Source: Mycolicibacterium sp. P1-18 (GTDB taxonomy: Bacteria > Actinomycetota > Actinomycetes > Mycobacteriales > Mycobacteriaceae). Taken from it: DNA of 64,000 nt. The stretch lies in contig NZ_NPKR01000001.1 in the NCBI RefSeq assembly GCF_008329535.1, positions 434,001-498,000 on the forward strand, written 5' to 3'. Below the pieces are notes generated by a model that ran no database searches, was not told the origin of the DNA, and saw only the letters and a list, made by a program, of their open reading frames with translations. The position numbers and the translations under genes were made by a program. Of the stretch, positions 1 through 9,137 are shown piece after piece; position 1 is the first letter of the stretch, and each line of letters starts with the position of its first letter.

Positions 1-1776
1 ATCCGCGGTGAGGTTCGCGCCGTACCCGCCGCCGCGCAGGCGTCGCTCCTGGTGCTGCCCGTGTCGATCGACAGCCGCGAGGAGTGGATCGTCCTCGACG
101 CCGACCAGGTCGAGATCGAACCCGTCACGAGCGTCGACCCGTTGCGCCCGCTGGCCCACGTGCGCGCCAACGCCGTCGAGGTCGCCGACGACCGCGTCCT
201 GACCAACCTCAGCCGCACCCGCGCCCGCGCCCTGATGTCGACGCTGCTGGCCGCCGAGTGCATCGGCGTCGCCCGCTGGGCCACCGACACCGCGTCGGAG
301 TACGCCAAGATCCGCGAGCAGTTCGGTCGCCCGATCGGCCAGTTCCAGGCCATCAAGCACAAGTGCGCCAACATGATTGCCGAGACCGAGCGGGCGACCG
401 CCGCGGTGTGGGATGCCGCCCGCGCCTTGGACGAGGAAGACGGTGAGAGCAACTTCGAGTTCGCCGCCGCGGTCGCAGGCACGCTCGCCCCCGTCGCCGC
501 CCAGCACACCACGCAGGACTGCATCCAGGTGCACGGCGGCATCGGCTTCACCTGGGAGCACGACACCAACGTCTACTACCGGCGCGCCATCGTGCTCGCC
601 GCCTGCTTTGGCCGGGCCGCGGACTACCCGCAGCAGGTGGTCGACGTCGCCACCAGCACCGGGATGCGTCCGATCAACATCGACCTCGACCCCGACACCG
701 AGAAGCTCCGCGAGGGGATCCGCGCGGAAGTCGCTGCGCTGAAGGCACTTCCGAGCGAGGAGCGCGTGACCGCGATCGCCGAGGGCGGCTGGGTGTCGCC
801 GCACCTGCCGACGCCGTGGGGCCGGGCCGCCCAGCCGATCGAGCAGATCATCATCGCCCAGGAGTTCTCCACCGGTCGCGTGAAGCGGCCGCAGATGGGC
901 ATCGCCGCCTGGATCATCCCGTCGATCGTCGCCTACGGCACCGACACCCAGCAGCAGCGCTTCCTCCCGCCGACGTTCCGCGGCGAGATGATCTGGTGCC
1001 AGCTGTTCTCCGAGCCCGGCGCGGGTTCGGACCTGGCGAGCCTCACCACCAAGGCCACCAAGGTCGACGGCGGCTGGCGCATCACGGGACAGAAGATCTG
1101 GACCACCGGTGCGCAGTACTCACAGTGGGGCGCGCTGCTCGCGCGCACCAACCCGTCGGCGCCGAAGCACGGTGGCATCACCTACTTCCTGCTCGACATG
1201 AAGGCCGAGGGCGTCGAGATCAAGCCGCTGCGCGAGCTCACCGGCAACGCGATGTTCAACACCGTCTTCATCGACGACGTCTTCGTGCCCGACGAGATGG
1301 TGCTCGGTGAGGTCGACCGCGGCTGGGAGGTCAGCCGCAACACGCTGACCAACGAGCGCGTGTCGATCGGCAGCAGCGAGCCGCCGTTCCTGGCCAGCCT
1401 CGAGCAGTTCGTCGAGTTCGTCCGCGATGGGCAGTTCGACCAGATCGAGCAGAACGAGGCGGGCAAGCTGATCGCCGAGGGGCATGCCGCCAAGCTGCTC
1501 AACATGCGCTCGACGCTGCTGACGCTCGCGGGCGGGGACCCCATGCCCGCGGCCGCGATCAGCAAGCTGCTGTCGATGAAGACCGGCCAGGGCTACGCCG
1601 AGTTCGGGGTGTCGTCGTTCGGCACCGACGCCGCGATCGGCGACCAGGGCGAGCCGTCCGGCAAGTGGGCGGAGTACCTGCTCGCCGGCCGGGCCACCAC
1701 GATCTACGGCGGCACCTCCGAAGTGCAGCTCAACATCATCGCCGAACGCCTGCTCGGCCTGCCCCGCGATCCGTAA
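1..1776 (+). CDS. fadE6: Tandem acyl-CoA dehydrogenase, 5' end outside window
   Basis: The frame is open from base 1, so the start lies upstream; 591 residues are visible. The first ~215 residues are the C-terminal helical domain of one acyl-CoA dehydrogenase (motif IHGGIGFTWEHD near residue 180). A second, complete acyl-CoA dehydrogenase follows, with the flavin-region motif SEPGAGSDLASL and the C-terminal YGGTSEVQLNIIAERLLG. Two-domain dehydrogenases of about 720-730 residues are known in mycobacteria (FadE6, FadE22). They oxidise acyl-CoA at the alpha-beta bond, passing electrons to FAD. The symbol is preferred because fadD2 and the PolD-like gene lie downstream in the order recalled for Rv0271c-Rv0269c. 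FadE22 is the main alternative. Confidence 0.85.
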   Translation: MRGEVRAVPAAAQASLLVLPVSIDSREEWIVLDADQVEIEPVTSVDPLRPLAHVRANAVEVADDRVLTNLSRTRARALMSTLLAAECIGVARWATDTASEYAKIREQFGRPIGQFQAIKHKCANMIAETERATAAVWDAARALDEEDGESNFEFAAAVAGTLAPVAAQHTTQDCIQVHGGIGFTWEHDTNVYYRRAIVLAACFGRAADYPQQVVDVATSTGMRPINIDLDPDTEKLREGIRAEVAALKALPSEERVTAIAEGGWVSPHLPTPWGRAAQPIEQIIIAQEFSTGRVKRPQMGIAAWIIPSIVAYGTDTQQQRFLPPTFRGEMIWCQLFSEPGAGSDLASLTTKATKVDGGWRITGQKIWTTGAQYSQWGALLARTNPSAPKHGGITYFLLDMKAEGVEIKPLRELTGNAMFNTVFIDDVFVPDEMVLGEVDRGWEVSRNTLTNERVSIGSSEPPFLASLEQFVEFVRDGQFDQIEQNEAGKLIAEGHAAKLLNMRSTLLTLAGGDPMPAAAISKLLSMKTGQGYAEFGVSSFGTDAAIGDQGEPSGKWAEYLLAGRATTIYGGTSEVQLNIIAERLLGLPRDP

Positions 1777-1794
1777 CCCGCACCGACACTCCGC

Positions 1795-1829
1795 TCGTTG
1801 ACGCGCTCCTCGGCGTGTCGCGTCAACGA
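1795..1829. promoter_or_regulatory. Inverted repeat between fadE6 and LysR gene
   Basis: Eleven-base arms (TCGTTGACGCG at 1795-1805 and its complement at 1819-1829) flank a 13-base loop. It lies 19 bases after the fadE6 stop and 15 bases before the LysR start. It could be a fadE6 terminator without a T-tract or a site for the LysR protein; the sequence does not decide. Confidence 0.4.
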
Positions 1830-1844
1830 CCGTAGTTTCGGCGC

Positions 1845-2780
1845 ATGAGCGCCGACATCACGCTGCGTCAACTGCGCTACTTCGCGGTGCTCGGCGAGGA
1901 GCTCAACTACCGGCGCGCGGCTGGGCGCCTCTTCATCACCCAGCCCGCGCTGTCGACGGCGATCAAACAGCTCGAGCAGCACTTCGGCGTGGTGCTGTTC
2001 ACCAGGAACACCCGCGAGGTCGCGCTGACCGACCTCGGCGCGGCCTGGCTGCCACAGGTGCAGCAGGCCATCTCCGGCGTCGACGCCGTGGTCGAGAACC
2101 TCGTCACCCTGTCGGGAACGCGCAAGGGCGTGCTGCGCATCGGGTACCTCATCGGCACCGGCGCCGATCTGCTGTTCCGGGTGGTCCGTCACTTCGAGGC
2201 CGCCTACCCCGAGGTGACGGTCGAGCCCATGGAGTACGACTTCGCCGACCCCACCGCCGGGCTGGGCGACGGCAGCACCGAGGTGGCGATCATCCGTCCG
2301 CCGGTCGACCTGCCCGAGCACCGGATGCTGATGCTGGACGCCGAGTCGTGGGTGGTGTGCATGCCGCGCGACCATCGCCTCGCCGAACGCGCTGAGGTGT
2401 CCATCACCGAACTGCTCGACGACCCGATCGTGTGCGCTCCGCTGACCGCCGGCCCCTGGCGCGACTACTGGCTGGCAATGGACGTCCGGGGCAACCGGCC
2501 GCCGACCATCGCCGCGGTCGCCGCGACCTACGAGGCGGAGACGACGTGCATCGCCCGGGGCCTCGGCATCAGCTTCACGTCGTCGTCGGTCGCCCGGTTC
2601 TACGACCGGCCGGGCATCGTCTACGTGCCCATCACCGACCGACCGCCGAGTTACACGGCGCTCGCGTGGCAGCCCTCGTCCCTGTCACCGCAGGGAGACG
2701 CGCTGGTCAGGCACGTGCAGGCGCACTGGAGCTTCGGTGACGCGCCGGTCGACGAGGCCACTGATAACCCCAGCTTATGA
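1845..2780 (+). CDS. LysR-family transcriptional regulator
   Basis: This 311-residue protein has the usual LysR length. An N-terminal winged helix-turn-helix spans about residues 6-65 (QLRYFAVLGEELNYRRAA, then ITQPALSTAIKQLE and LFTRNTREVALTDLG). The remainder resembles the two-lobed effector-binding domain. It lies directly upstream of the permease and transaminase genes on the same strand, so it probably controls them in response to an amine or amino acid; that role is inferred from position. No clear ribosome binding site precedes the ATG. An inverted repeat just upstream may be its own operator. Confidence 0.9.
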   Translation: MSADITLRQLRYFAVLGEELNYRRAAGRLFITQPALSTAIKQLEQHFGVVLFTRNTREVALTDLGAAWLPQVQQAISGVDAVVENLVTLSGTRKGVLRIGYLIGTGADLLFRVVRHFEAAYPEVTVEPMEYDFADPTAGLGDGSTEVAIIRPPVDLPEHRMLMLDAESWVVCMPRDHRLAERAEVSITELLDDPIVCAPLTAGPWRDYWLAMDVRGNRPPTIAAVAATYEAETTCIARGLGISFTSSSVARFYDRPGIVYVPITDRPPSYTALAWQPSSLSPQGDALVRHVQAHWSFGDAPVDEATDNPSL

Positions 2781-2868
2781 GCAGATCAAAACAAGGAACT
2801 TCCGCAGGCCCGGCCGGACCGCTTTCCTGTCTCTAGGCGTAAATCGACACACCTGACCTGGAGCGATC

Positions 2869-4377
2869 ATGACCGATGCCCTGGCTTCACCCACTCATTC
2901 GCAGACCCCCGCCGACCCGCCGAACGACGAGGACGCCCGACTCTCCGAGTTCGGCTACACCCAGAAGCTGGACCGCTCGGTCGGCAAGCTGGCGTCCTTC
3001 GCGATCGGCTTCGCGACCATCAGCGCCACCACCGCGGTGTTCACCGGCTTCGGGGCCGGCTACTTCACGGCGGGCGCGCCGTTCGTCTGGACGCTGCTGC
3101 TCGCCGCGGCGGTGTTCCTCATCTGGGTCTTCATCGCCGCGGACCTGACGGCGAAGATCCCGCTGGCCGGCTACGCGTACCAGTGGACCAGCCGCATCCA
3201 CGGCTCGACCCTCGCCTGGTTCACCGGGGTGATGGCACTGGCCGGCTGGGTCTGCGGCATGACCGGCGTCGGGTTCATCCTCTCCGGATACCTCGGCGGA
3301 CTGTTCGGCTGGGCGATGACCCAGACCGTGCAGATCCTCGTGGCCATCGGGGTGATGGCCGTCTGCATGCTCGTGAACATGTACGGCGTCCGCTTCGCCA
3401 CGATGGTCAACAACATCGGTGTCAGCCTCGAATTCATCATCACCATCGGCGCGACGATCCTCGTCGCGATCGTCGCCTTCTCCGCACCCGAGAACCACCA
3501 GTCGATCTCGGTGCTGTTCAACGGCGGCACCTCCGAGGGCACCACGCCTTACATCGTCGCGTGGCTGGCCGCCTCGCTCGGGCCGTTCTTCGGCCTGATC
3601 GGCGTCGAGGCCAGCGCCGACGTCGCCGAGGAGACCAAGGACGCGCGCCGCGTCATCCCACGCACCATGTTCTACGCGCTGAGCGCCTCGATCGTCATCG
3701 AGTTTTTGATGTACGTCGTCTACGTGCTGGCGATCAAGGACGCCGCTGCCGTGGAGGCCAACTCGGGCGCCCCCATCGAGGAGATCATCACCCAGCAGGT
3801 CGGCCCGGTGATCACCAAGATCGTCGTCGCCGTGGCGCTGACCAACGTGATGGCCTGCATCCTGGCCAACATCCTGGTGGCCACCCGGCTGACCTATTCG
3901 ATGGCCCGCGACAACATGCTGCCGTTCTCCCACGTCTGGCGGCACGTGTCCCCGAGCAACCGGACGCCCACCTACGCCGTGCTGGGACTGTTCGGCCTCT
4001 CGACCGCACTGCTGCTGCTGGCCCTGGTCAGCGAGAAGGCGTTCTTCCTCATCCTCGGACTGTCCGCTCTGGCCGTCTTCGCCACCTACGTGCTGCAGAC
4101 CATCGCCCTGATCATCGGACACCGCCGCGGCACCATCCCCACCGCCGAGCCGGGCACCTTCGACCTGGGCCGGGCGCGGATGCCGATCTACGTCGTCGGC
4201 CTCATCGTCTTCACCTGCGTCTGCGCGGCGCTGATCTTCCTGCCGCAGTTCGCCGGCAACGGCTTCGTGTTCCTGGGGCTGGTCGTCCTGGCCGGCCTGT
4301 GGGCCGTCACCGGGCTGCGCAAGCGGCTGGCCGCCGGCGAGGCGGGCCCCAACTTCGCCAAGACCCACACCTCCTGA
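2869..4377 (+). CDS. APC-family amino acid/amine permease
   Basis: A 502-residue integral membrane protein with about twelve hydrophobic segments. The N-terminus is hydrophilic, followed by LSEFGYTQKLDRSVGKLASF, a typical lead into the first helix of APC permeases. The conserved PLAGYAYQW-type stretch (near residue 100) and the cytoplasmic segment EETKDARRVIPRTM (near 255) support the family. Such proteins import amino acids, polyamines or other amines by ion coupling. A GGAG sequence precedes the ATG. The transaminase gene starts 28 bases downstream, suggesting co-transcription and a shared substrate. The substrate cannot be read from the sequence. Confidence 0.9.
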   Translation: MTDALASPTHSQTPADPPNDEDARLSEFGYTQKLDRSVGKLASFAIGFATISATTAVFTGFGAGYFTAGAPFVWTLLLAAAVFLIWVFIAADLTAKIPLAGYAYQWTSRIHGSTLAWFTGVMALAGWVCGMTGVGFILSGYLGGLFGWAMTQTVQILVAIGVMAVCMLVNMYGVRFATMVNNIGVSLEFIITIGATILVAIVAFSAPENHQSISVLFNGGTSEGTTPYIVAWLAASLGPFFGLIGVEASADVAEETKDARRVIPRTMFYALSASIVIEFLMYVVYVLAIKDAAAVEANSGAPIEEIITQQVGPVITKIVVAVALTNVMACILANILVATRLTYSMARDNMLPFSHVWRHVSPSNRTPTYAVLGLFGLSTALLLLALVSEKAFFLILGLSALAVFATYVLQTIALIIGHRRGTIPTAEPGTFDLGRARMPIYVVGLIVFTCVCAALIFLPQFAGNGFVFLGLVVLAGLWAVTGLRKRLAAGEAGPNFAKTHTS

Positions 4378-4405
4378 ATCCGATTCGAAGACAAGGACAT
4401 TCGAC

Positions 4406-5428
4406 ATGACTCTGACCACGGACATCGGCACCAGCAACCTGGTCGCCGTCGAACCCGGCGCCGCCATCCGCGAGGACACCCCCGCCGGCTCGGTCATCCA
4501 GTACAGCGACTACGAGCTCGACACCTCCAGCCCGTTCGCGGGCGGGGTGGCCTGGATCGAGGGCGAGTTCATCCCCGCCGAGGATGCCAGGATCTCGATC
4601 TTCGACACCGGGTTCGGCCACTCCGACGTGACCTACACGGTCGCGCACGTCTGGCACGGCAACATCTTTCGGCTCGACGACCACGTCGACCGGCTGCTCG
4701 ACGGGGCCGGCAAGCTGCGCCTGGACGCCGGCATGAGCAAGGCCGAGATCGCCGAGATCACCAAGAAGTGCGTGTCGATGTCGCAGCTGCGCGAGTCCTT
4801 CGTGAACCTGACGATCACCCGGGGCTACGGAAAGCGCAAGGGCGAGAAGGACCTCACCAAGCTCACCCACCAGGTGTACATCTACGCCATCCCGTACCTG
4901 TGGGCGTTCCCGCCCGCCGAGCAGATCTTCGGGACCACCGCCATCGTGCCGCGCCACGTCCGCCGCGCCGGCCGAAACACCGTCGACCCGACCATCAAGA
5001 ACTACCAGTGGGGTGACCTGACCGCGGCCAGCTTCGAGGCCAAGGACCGCGGCGCCCGCACCGCGATCCTGCTGGACTCCGACAACTGCGTCGCCGAGGG
5101 GCCCGGCTTCAACGTGGTCGTCGTCAAGGACGGGGTCATGGCGTCGCCGTCGCGAAACGCGTTGCCGGGCATCACCCGCAAGACGGTCTACGAGCTCGCC
5201 GACCAGATGGGCATCGAGGCCACCCTGCGTGACGTGACCAGCCGCGAGCTGTACGACGCCGACGAGATCATGGCCGTCACCACCGCCGGTGGCGTCACCC
5301 CGATCAACACCCTCGACGGCGAGAAGATCGGCGACGGCACGCCCGGCCCGGTCACCGTCGCCATCCGGGATCGCTTCTGGGCGTTGATGGACGAGCCCGG
5401 ACCGCTGATCGAGGCCATCCAGTACTAG
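4406..5428 (+). CDS. (R)-selective amine transaminase, fold type IV
   Basis: A 340-residue PLP enzyme of the branched-chain aminotransferase fold. The catalytic lysine is K198 in DPTIKNYQWGDL. From memory the sequence is very close throughout to the biochemically studied (R)-amine transaminase of M. vanbaalenii, including HSDVTYTVAHVW, LTITRGYGKRKGEKDL and the C-terminus DEPGPLIEAIQY, and it resembles the Aspergillus terreus enzyme. Those enzymes move the amino group of (R)-configured amines to a keto acid. The physiological substrate is not known to me. The gene follows the permease by 28 bases, and an AAGGA sequence precedes the ATG. D-amino acid transaminase activity is an alternative. Confidence 0.9.
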   Translation: MTLTTDIGTSNLVAVEPGAAIREDTPAGSVIQYSDYELDTSSPFAGGVAWIEGEFIPAEDARISIFDTGFGHSDVTYTVAHVWHGNIFRLDDHVDRLLDGAGKLRLDAGMSKAEIAEITKKCVSMSQLRESFVNLTITRGYGKRKGEKDLTKLTHQVYIYAIPYLWAFPPAEQIFGTTAIVPRHVRRAGRNTVDPTIKNYQWGDLTAASFEAKDRGARTAILLDSDNCVAEGPGFNVVVVKDGVMASPSRNALPGITRKTVYELADQMGIEATLRDVTSRELYDADEIMAVTTAGGVTPINTLDGEKIGDGTPGPVTVAIRDRFWALMDEPGPLIEAIQY

Positions 5429-5438
5429 CCGCTGCCCC

Positions 5439-5500
5439 GCCGACTGCCCGCTTGTCGAACGCACACCTCGAGAGAGGGCGTGAACAAGCGGGCAGTCGGC
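5439..5500. terminator. Stem-loop between convergent genes
   Basis: Perfect 17-base arms (GCCGACTGCCCGCTTGT at 5439-5455, complement at 5484-5500) flank a 28-base loop. It sits exactly between the convergent transaminase and transglutaminase genes and could stop transcription from both sides. There is no T-tract and the loop is long, so a dispersed palindromic repeat is another possibility. Confidence 0.6.
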
Positions 5501-5507
5501 GTGCGGG

Positions 5508-6311
5508 CTAACCCAGCGAGACGAGTTCCTCCACCGAATCCAGCGGCAGCATGCCCTCGACCCACGCGTTGACGTTCATGCTGGTGAGGTTGATGCCGCC
5601 ACCGTGGTTGTCCAGGAAGGCCGTGTCGGCGGCGTCGCGGCCGGTGGCGATGCGCACCATCGTCTGCCGCGGTGCCAGACACGTCGCGTCCACGACGCGC
5701 CACATCCCGTCGACGTAGGCCTCGGCGACGGCGTGGAAGTCCATCGGATAGCAGCCCGGCGCGTACACCGCGACGAGGCGGGCCGGTACGTTGACCGCCC
5801 GCAGCAGCGCGATCACCAGATGCGCGTAGTCGCGGCACACACCCGTGCCCGCCAGCACCGTGTCGGCCGCACCGTCGATCGGATCGCTGGAACCCGGCAC
5901 GTACTGCAGCCGCGTGCCCACCCAGGACGACACCTTCTCCAGCAACGCGGTCGACTTGGCGTCGTTGCCGAATTCCGTTGCGGCGAAGCCGTAGAACTTG
6001 TCGGCCTCCGCGTACCGGCTGGGCCGCAGGTACGTCGACAGGTCGATCTCGGTGACGGGCGCCGGGTCGGCCTGGCCGATGATCGTGGCCGAATAGTTCG
6101 CCAGCACCGTTCCCTTGCCGGCCTCGAACTTGTGGATGCGCGTGCCGTGCTGGCCGATCAGTTCGATGGGCTCGACGGCGTTGCCGTTGAGGGTGAAGGA
6201 CAACTCCTCGGTCACCTCGGCACCCGGCTGGGGTGCGACGGCGATCTGGAATTCCAGTGTGGTGGGGTCGAATACCTCGACCTGCATCTGCGCGCCGACT
6301 TCACGTCTCAT
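5508..6311 (-). CDS. Transglutaminase-like cysteine protease-fold protein
   Basis: A 267-residue protein with a transglutaminase-like domain in its second half. The catalytic triad is readable as C159 (GVCRDYAH), H193 (MDFHAVAEAYV) and D208 (WRVVDATC). The first ~110 residues resemble the beta-rich N-terminal region found in bacterial transglutaminase-like proteins. No signal peptide is visible, so it is probably cytoplasmic. Bacterial members are more often amidases or proteases than cross-linking enzymes. The gene is convergent with the transaminase gene, and its neighbours give no clear substrate. An internal ATG at codon 9 is an alternative start. Confidence 0.85.
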   Translation of the reverse strand: MRREVGAQMQVEVFDPTTLEFQIAVAPQPGAEVTEELSFTLNGNAVEPIELIGQHGTRIHKFEAGKGTVLANYSATIIGQADPAPVTEIDLSTYLRPSRYAEADKFYGFAATEFGNDAKSTALLEKVSSWVGTRLQYVPGSSDPIDGAADTVLAGTGVCRDYAHLVIALLRAVNVPARLVAVYAPGCYPMDFHAVAEAYVDGMWRVVDATCLAPRQTMVRIATGRDAADTAFLDNHGGGINLTSMNVNAWVEGMLPLDSVEELVSLG

Positions 6312-6445
6312 GGGCTTACCACGTCTTTCCGGTTGGTGTCAGGGGGAGGCGCGGTAAGCGCATCGTCTCGGCCCATCCTTACCCGGACGGACCGCCGCCA
6401 AAACAGAGCACCGGGCCAGATCACGTCGACGTGATGGCGACGAGT

Positions 6446-7237
6446 CTAGGGGACGATCGAGTCCACGTACCCACCGTCGACGCGGACCGCCGCTCCGGTG
6501 GTCGCCGACGCCAACGGCGAGCTCAGATAGGTGACCATGTTGGCGATCTCGTCGGGTTCGATCAGGCGTTGCAGCAACGACTGCGGGCGGTGCTTGCGCA
6601 TGAACTCGCGCTGCGCCTCGTCCCACGGCAGGTTCTCGTCGACCAACTGGTAGACGAAGTCCTCCACCCCCGCCGTGTGGGTGGGCCCGGCGATGACGGA
6701 GTTCACGGTGACACCCGTGCCCGCGGCGTCCTTGGCGAAGCCCCGCGACACCGCCAGCAGCGCCGTCTTCGAGGTGCCGTAATGGATCATCTCCTCGGGG
6801 ATGACGATCGCCGAGTCGCTGGCGATCTGCAGCACCCGTCCCCAACCGCGCTCGGTCATGCCCGGTAGATAGGTGCGGATCAGCCGGATCGCCGAGAGCA
6901 CGTTCACGTCGAAGTAGCGGCGCCACTCGTCGTCGGAGATCTCCCGGGCGGGGGCCGCGCCGAAGATGCCGAGGTTGTTGACGAGGACGTCCACGGCGGG
7001 AAGTTGGTCGACCAGGCCCTCGACGCCCTCGGCGGTGGTCACGTCGGCCGCGATGCCGAGCACGTCACCGTCGGTGGCCGAGCGCAACTCGTCGGCCGCC
7101 TCGTCGACGCGGGCCGCCGTGCGTCCGTTGACGACGACGTGGGCGCCGCTCTGCGCCAATCCCTTCGCGATGGCCAGGCCGATGCCCTGCGTGGACCCGG
7201 TGACGAGTGCGGTCTTTCCTGTCAGGTCGATGTTCAC
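6446..7237 (-). CDS. Short-chain dehydrogenase/reductase
   Basis: A 263-residue classical SDR. The dinucleotide-binding motif TGSTQGIG is at residues 13-20, the NNLG structural motif at 87-90, and the catalytic set is S140 or S142, Y153 and K157. The C-terminal AAVRVDGGYVDSIVP is typical of the family. The start is GTG, preceded by GGAG. It is expected to reduce a carbonyl or oxidise an alcohol with NAD(H) or NADP(H). The substrate cannot be inferred; the antigen 85 gene is divergent with a 114-base gap. Confidence 0.9.
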   Translation of the reverse strand: MNIDLTGKTALVTGSTQGIGLAIAKGLAQSGAHVVVNGRTAARVDEAADELRSATDGDVLGIAADVTTAEGVEGLVDQLPAVDVLVNNLGIFGAAPAREISDDEWRRYFDVNVLSAIRLIRTYLPGMTERGWGRVLQIASDSAIVIPEEMIHYGTSKTALLAVSRGFAKDAAGTGVTVNSVIAGPTHTAGVEDFVYQLVDENLPWDEAQREFMRKHRPQSLLQRLIEPDEIANMVTYLSSPLASATTGAAVRVDGGYVDSIVP

Positions 7238-7297
7238 TCCGGAGTACTACCACCACGGCGCCGGAGGTATTCCACGAACGCAGCCACGAGAGTTTGA

Positions 7298-8317
<1,020 letters not shown>

Positions 8318-8333
8318 GGCAGAGAGGACCGTC

Positions 8334-9137
8334 ATGGCCGACCGGGGCGTTACCGAGGCCAGGCGGGCGTGCGCGGTGAGCGTTCTGGGCGGCCCGACGA
8401 CGCTGCTCGACATCGGCGGGCACCGCGTCGTCGTGGATCCCACGTTCGACCCGCCGGGGCCGCACGCCTACCTGACGAAGACGGCCGCACCCGCCGTCGA
8501 CGCCGCGGCGCTGGGCCGGGTCGACGTGGTGCTGGTCAGCCACGACCAGCACCTGGACAACTTCGACGACGCCGGCCGGGAGCTGGCCGGGTCGGTGCCG
8601 CTCGTGCTCACCCACCCCGGTGCGGCTCGACGGCTGGGGTCACCCGCCCGGGGTCTGGCGCCCTGGGAGACCGTGGACTTGGGAGGTCTGCGGGTGCGGG
8701 CCGTCCCGGCGGTGCACGGCCCGGCCGACGGCGAGCGCGACGACGCCGGTTACGTCAACTGTGAGGTGACCGGCTTCGTGCTGTCCGGCGAGGGCCTGCC
8801 GACCGTGTACGTCAGCGGCGACAACGCCTCTCTGGCAACGGTTTCGGAGATCGCGCACACCGTCGGACCGATCGACGTCGCGGTGCTCTTCGTCGGCGCC
8901 GCCCGGGTGCCCTCGAAGCAGGACGGCCGTCCGCTGACCTTGACCAGTGCGCGGGCGGCCGCGGCCGCGGAGGTGCTGGCGCCACGGCTGGTGGTCGCGG
9001 CGCACCTCGACTCCTGGGCCCACTTCACCGAGGGAATCGAGGACGTCGCCGCCGCCTTCCACGACGCCGGCATCGCGCACCTGCTGGACCGCACCCCGCA
9101 CGGCAGCTGGACCGACCTGGAGTACCTAGTCGGCTGA
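8334..9137 (+). CDS. MBL-fold metal-dependent hydrolase
   Basis: A 267-residue metallo-beta-lactamase-fold protein of the UlaG-like group. The metal-binding loop reads VSHDQHLDNFDD, followed by further likely ligands in VHGPADGERDDAGY and SGDNAS. It would be a cytoplasmic hydrolase; the substrate is unknown. GAGAGGA precedes the ATG. Its 3' end overlaps the convergent fadD2 gene by 12 bases. The closeness to the mycolyltransferase gene suggests co-transcription but no obvious joint function. Confidence 0.85.
   Translation: MADRGVTEARRACAVSVLGGPTTLLDIGGHRVVVDPTFDPPGPHAYLTKTAAPAVDAAALGRVDVVLVSHDQHLDNFDDAGRELAGSVPLVLTHPGAARRLGSPARGLAPWETVDLGGLRVRAVPAVHGPADGERDDAGYVNCEVTGFVLSGEGLPTVYVSGDNASLATVSEIAHTVGPIDVAVLFVGAARVPSKQDGRPLTLTSARAAAAAEVLAPRLVVAAHLDSWAHFTEGIEDVAAAFHDAGIAHLLDRTPHGSWTDLEYLVG

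Noticed and set aside
2887..4497. A 536-codon minus-strand frame opposite the permease
   Set aside because: No motif, biased Gly/Asp/Val/Arg shadow composition, and the permease on the other strand has clear membrane helices and family motifs.
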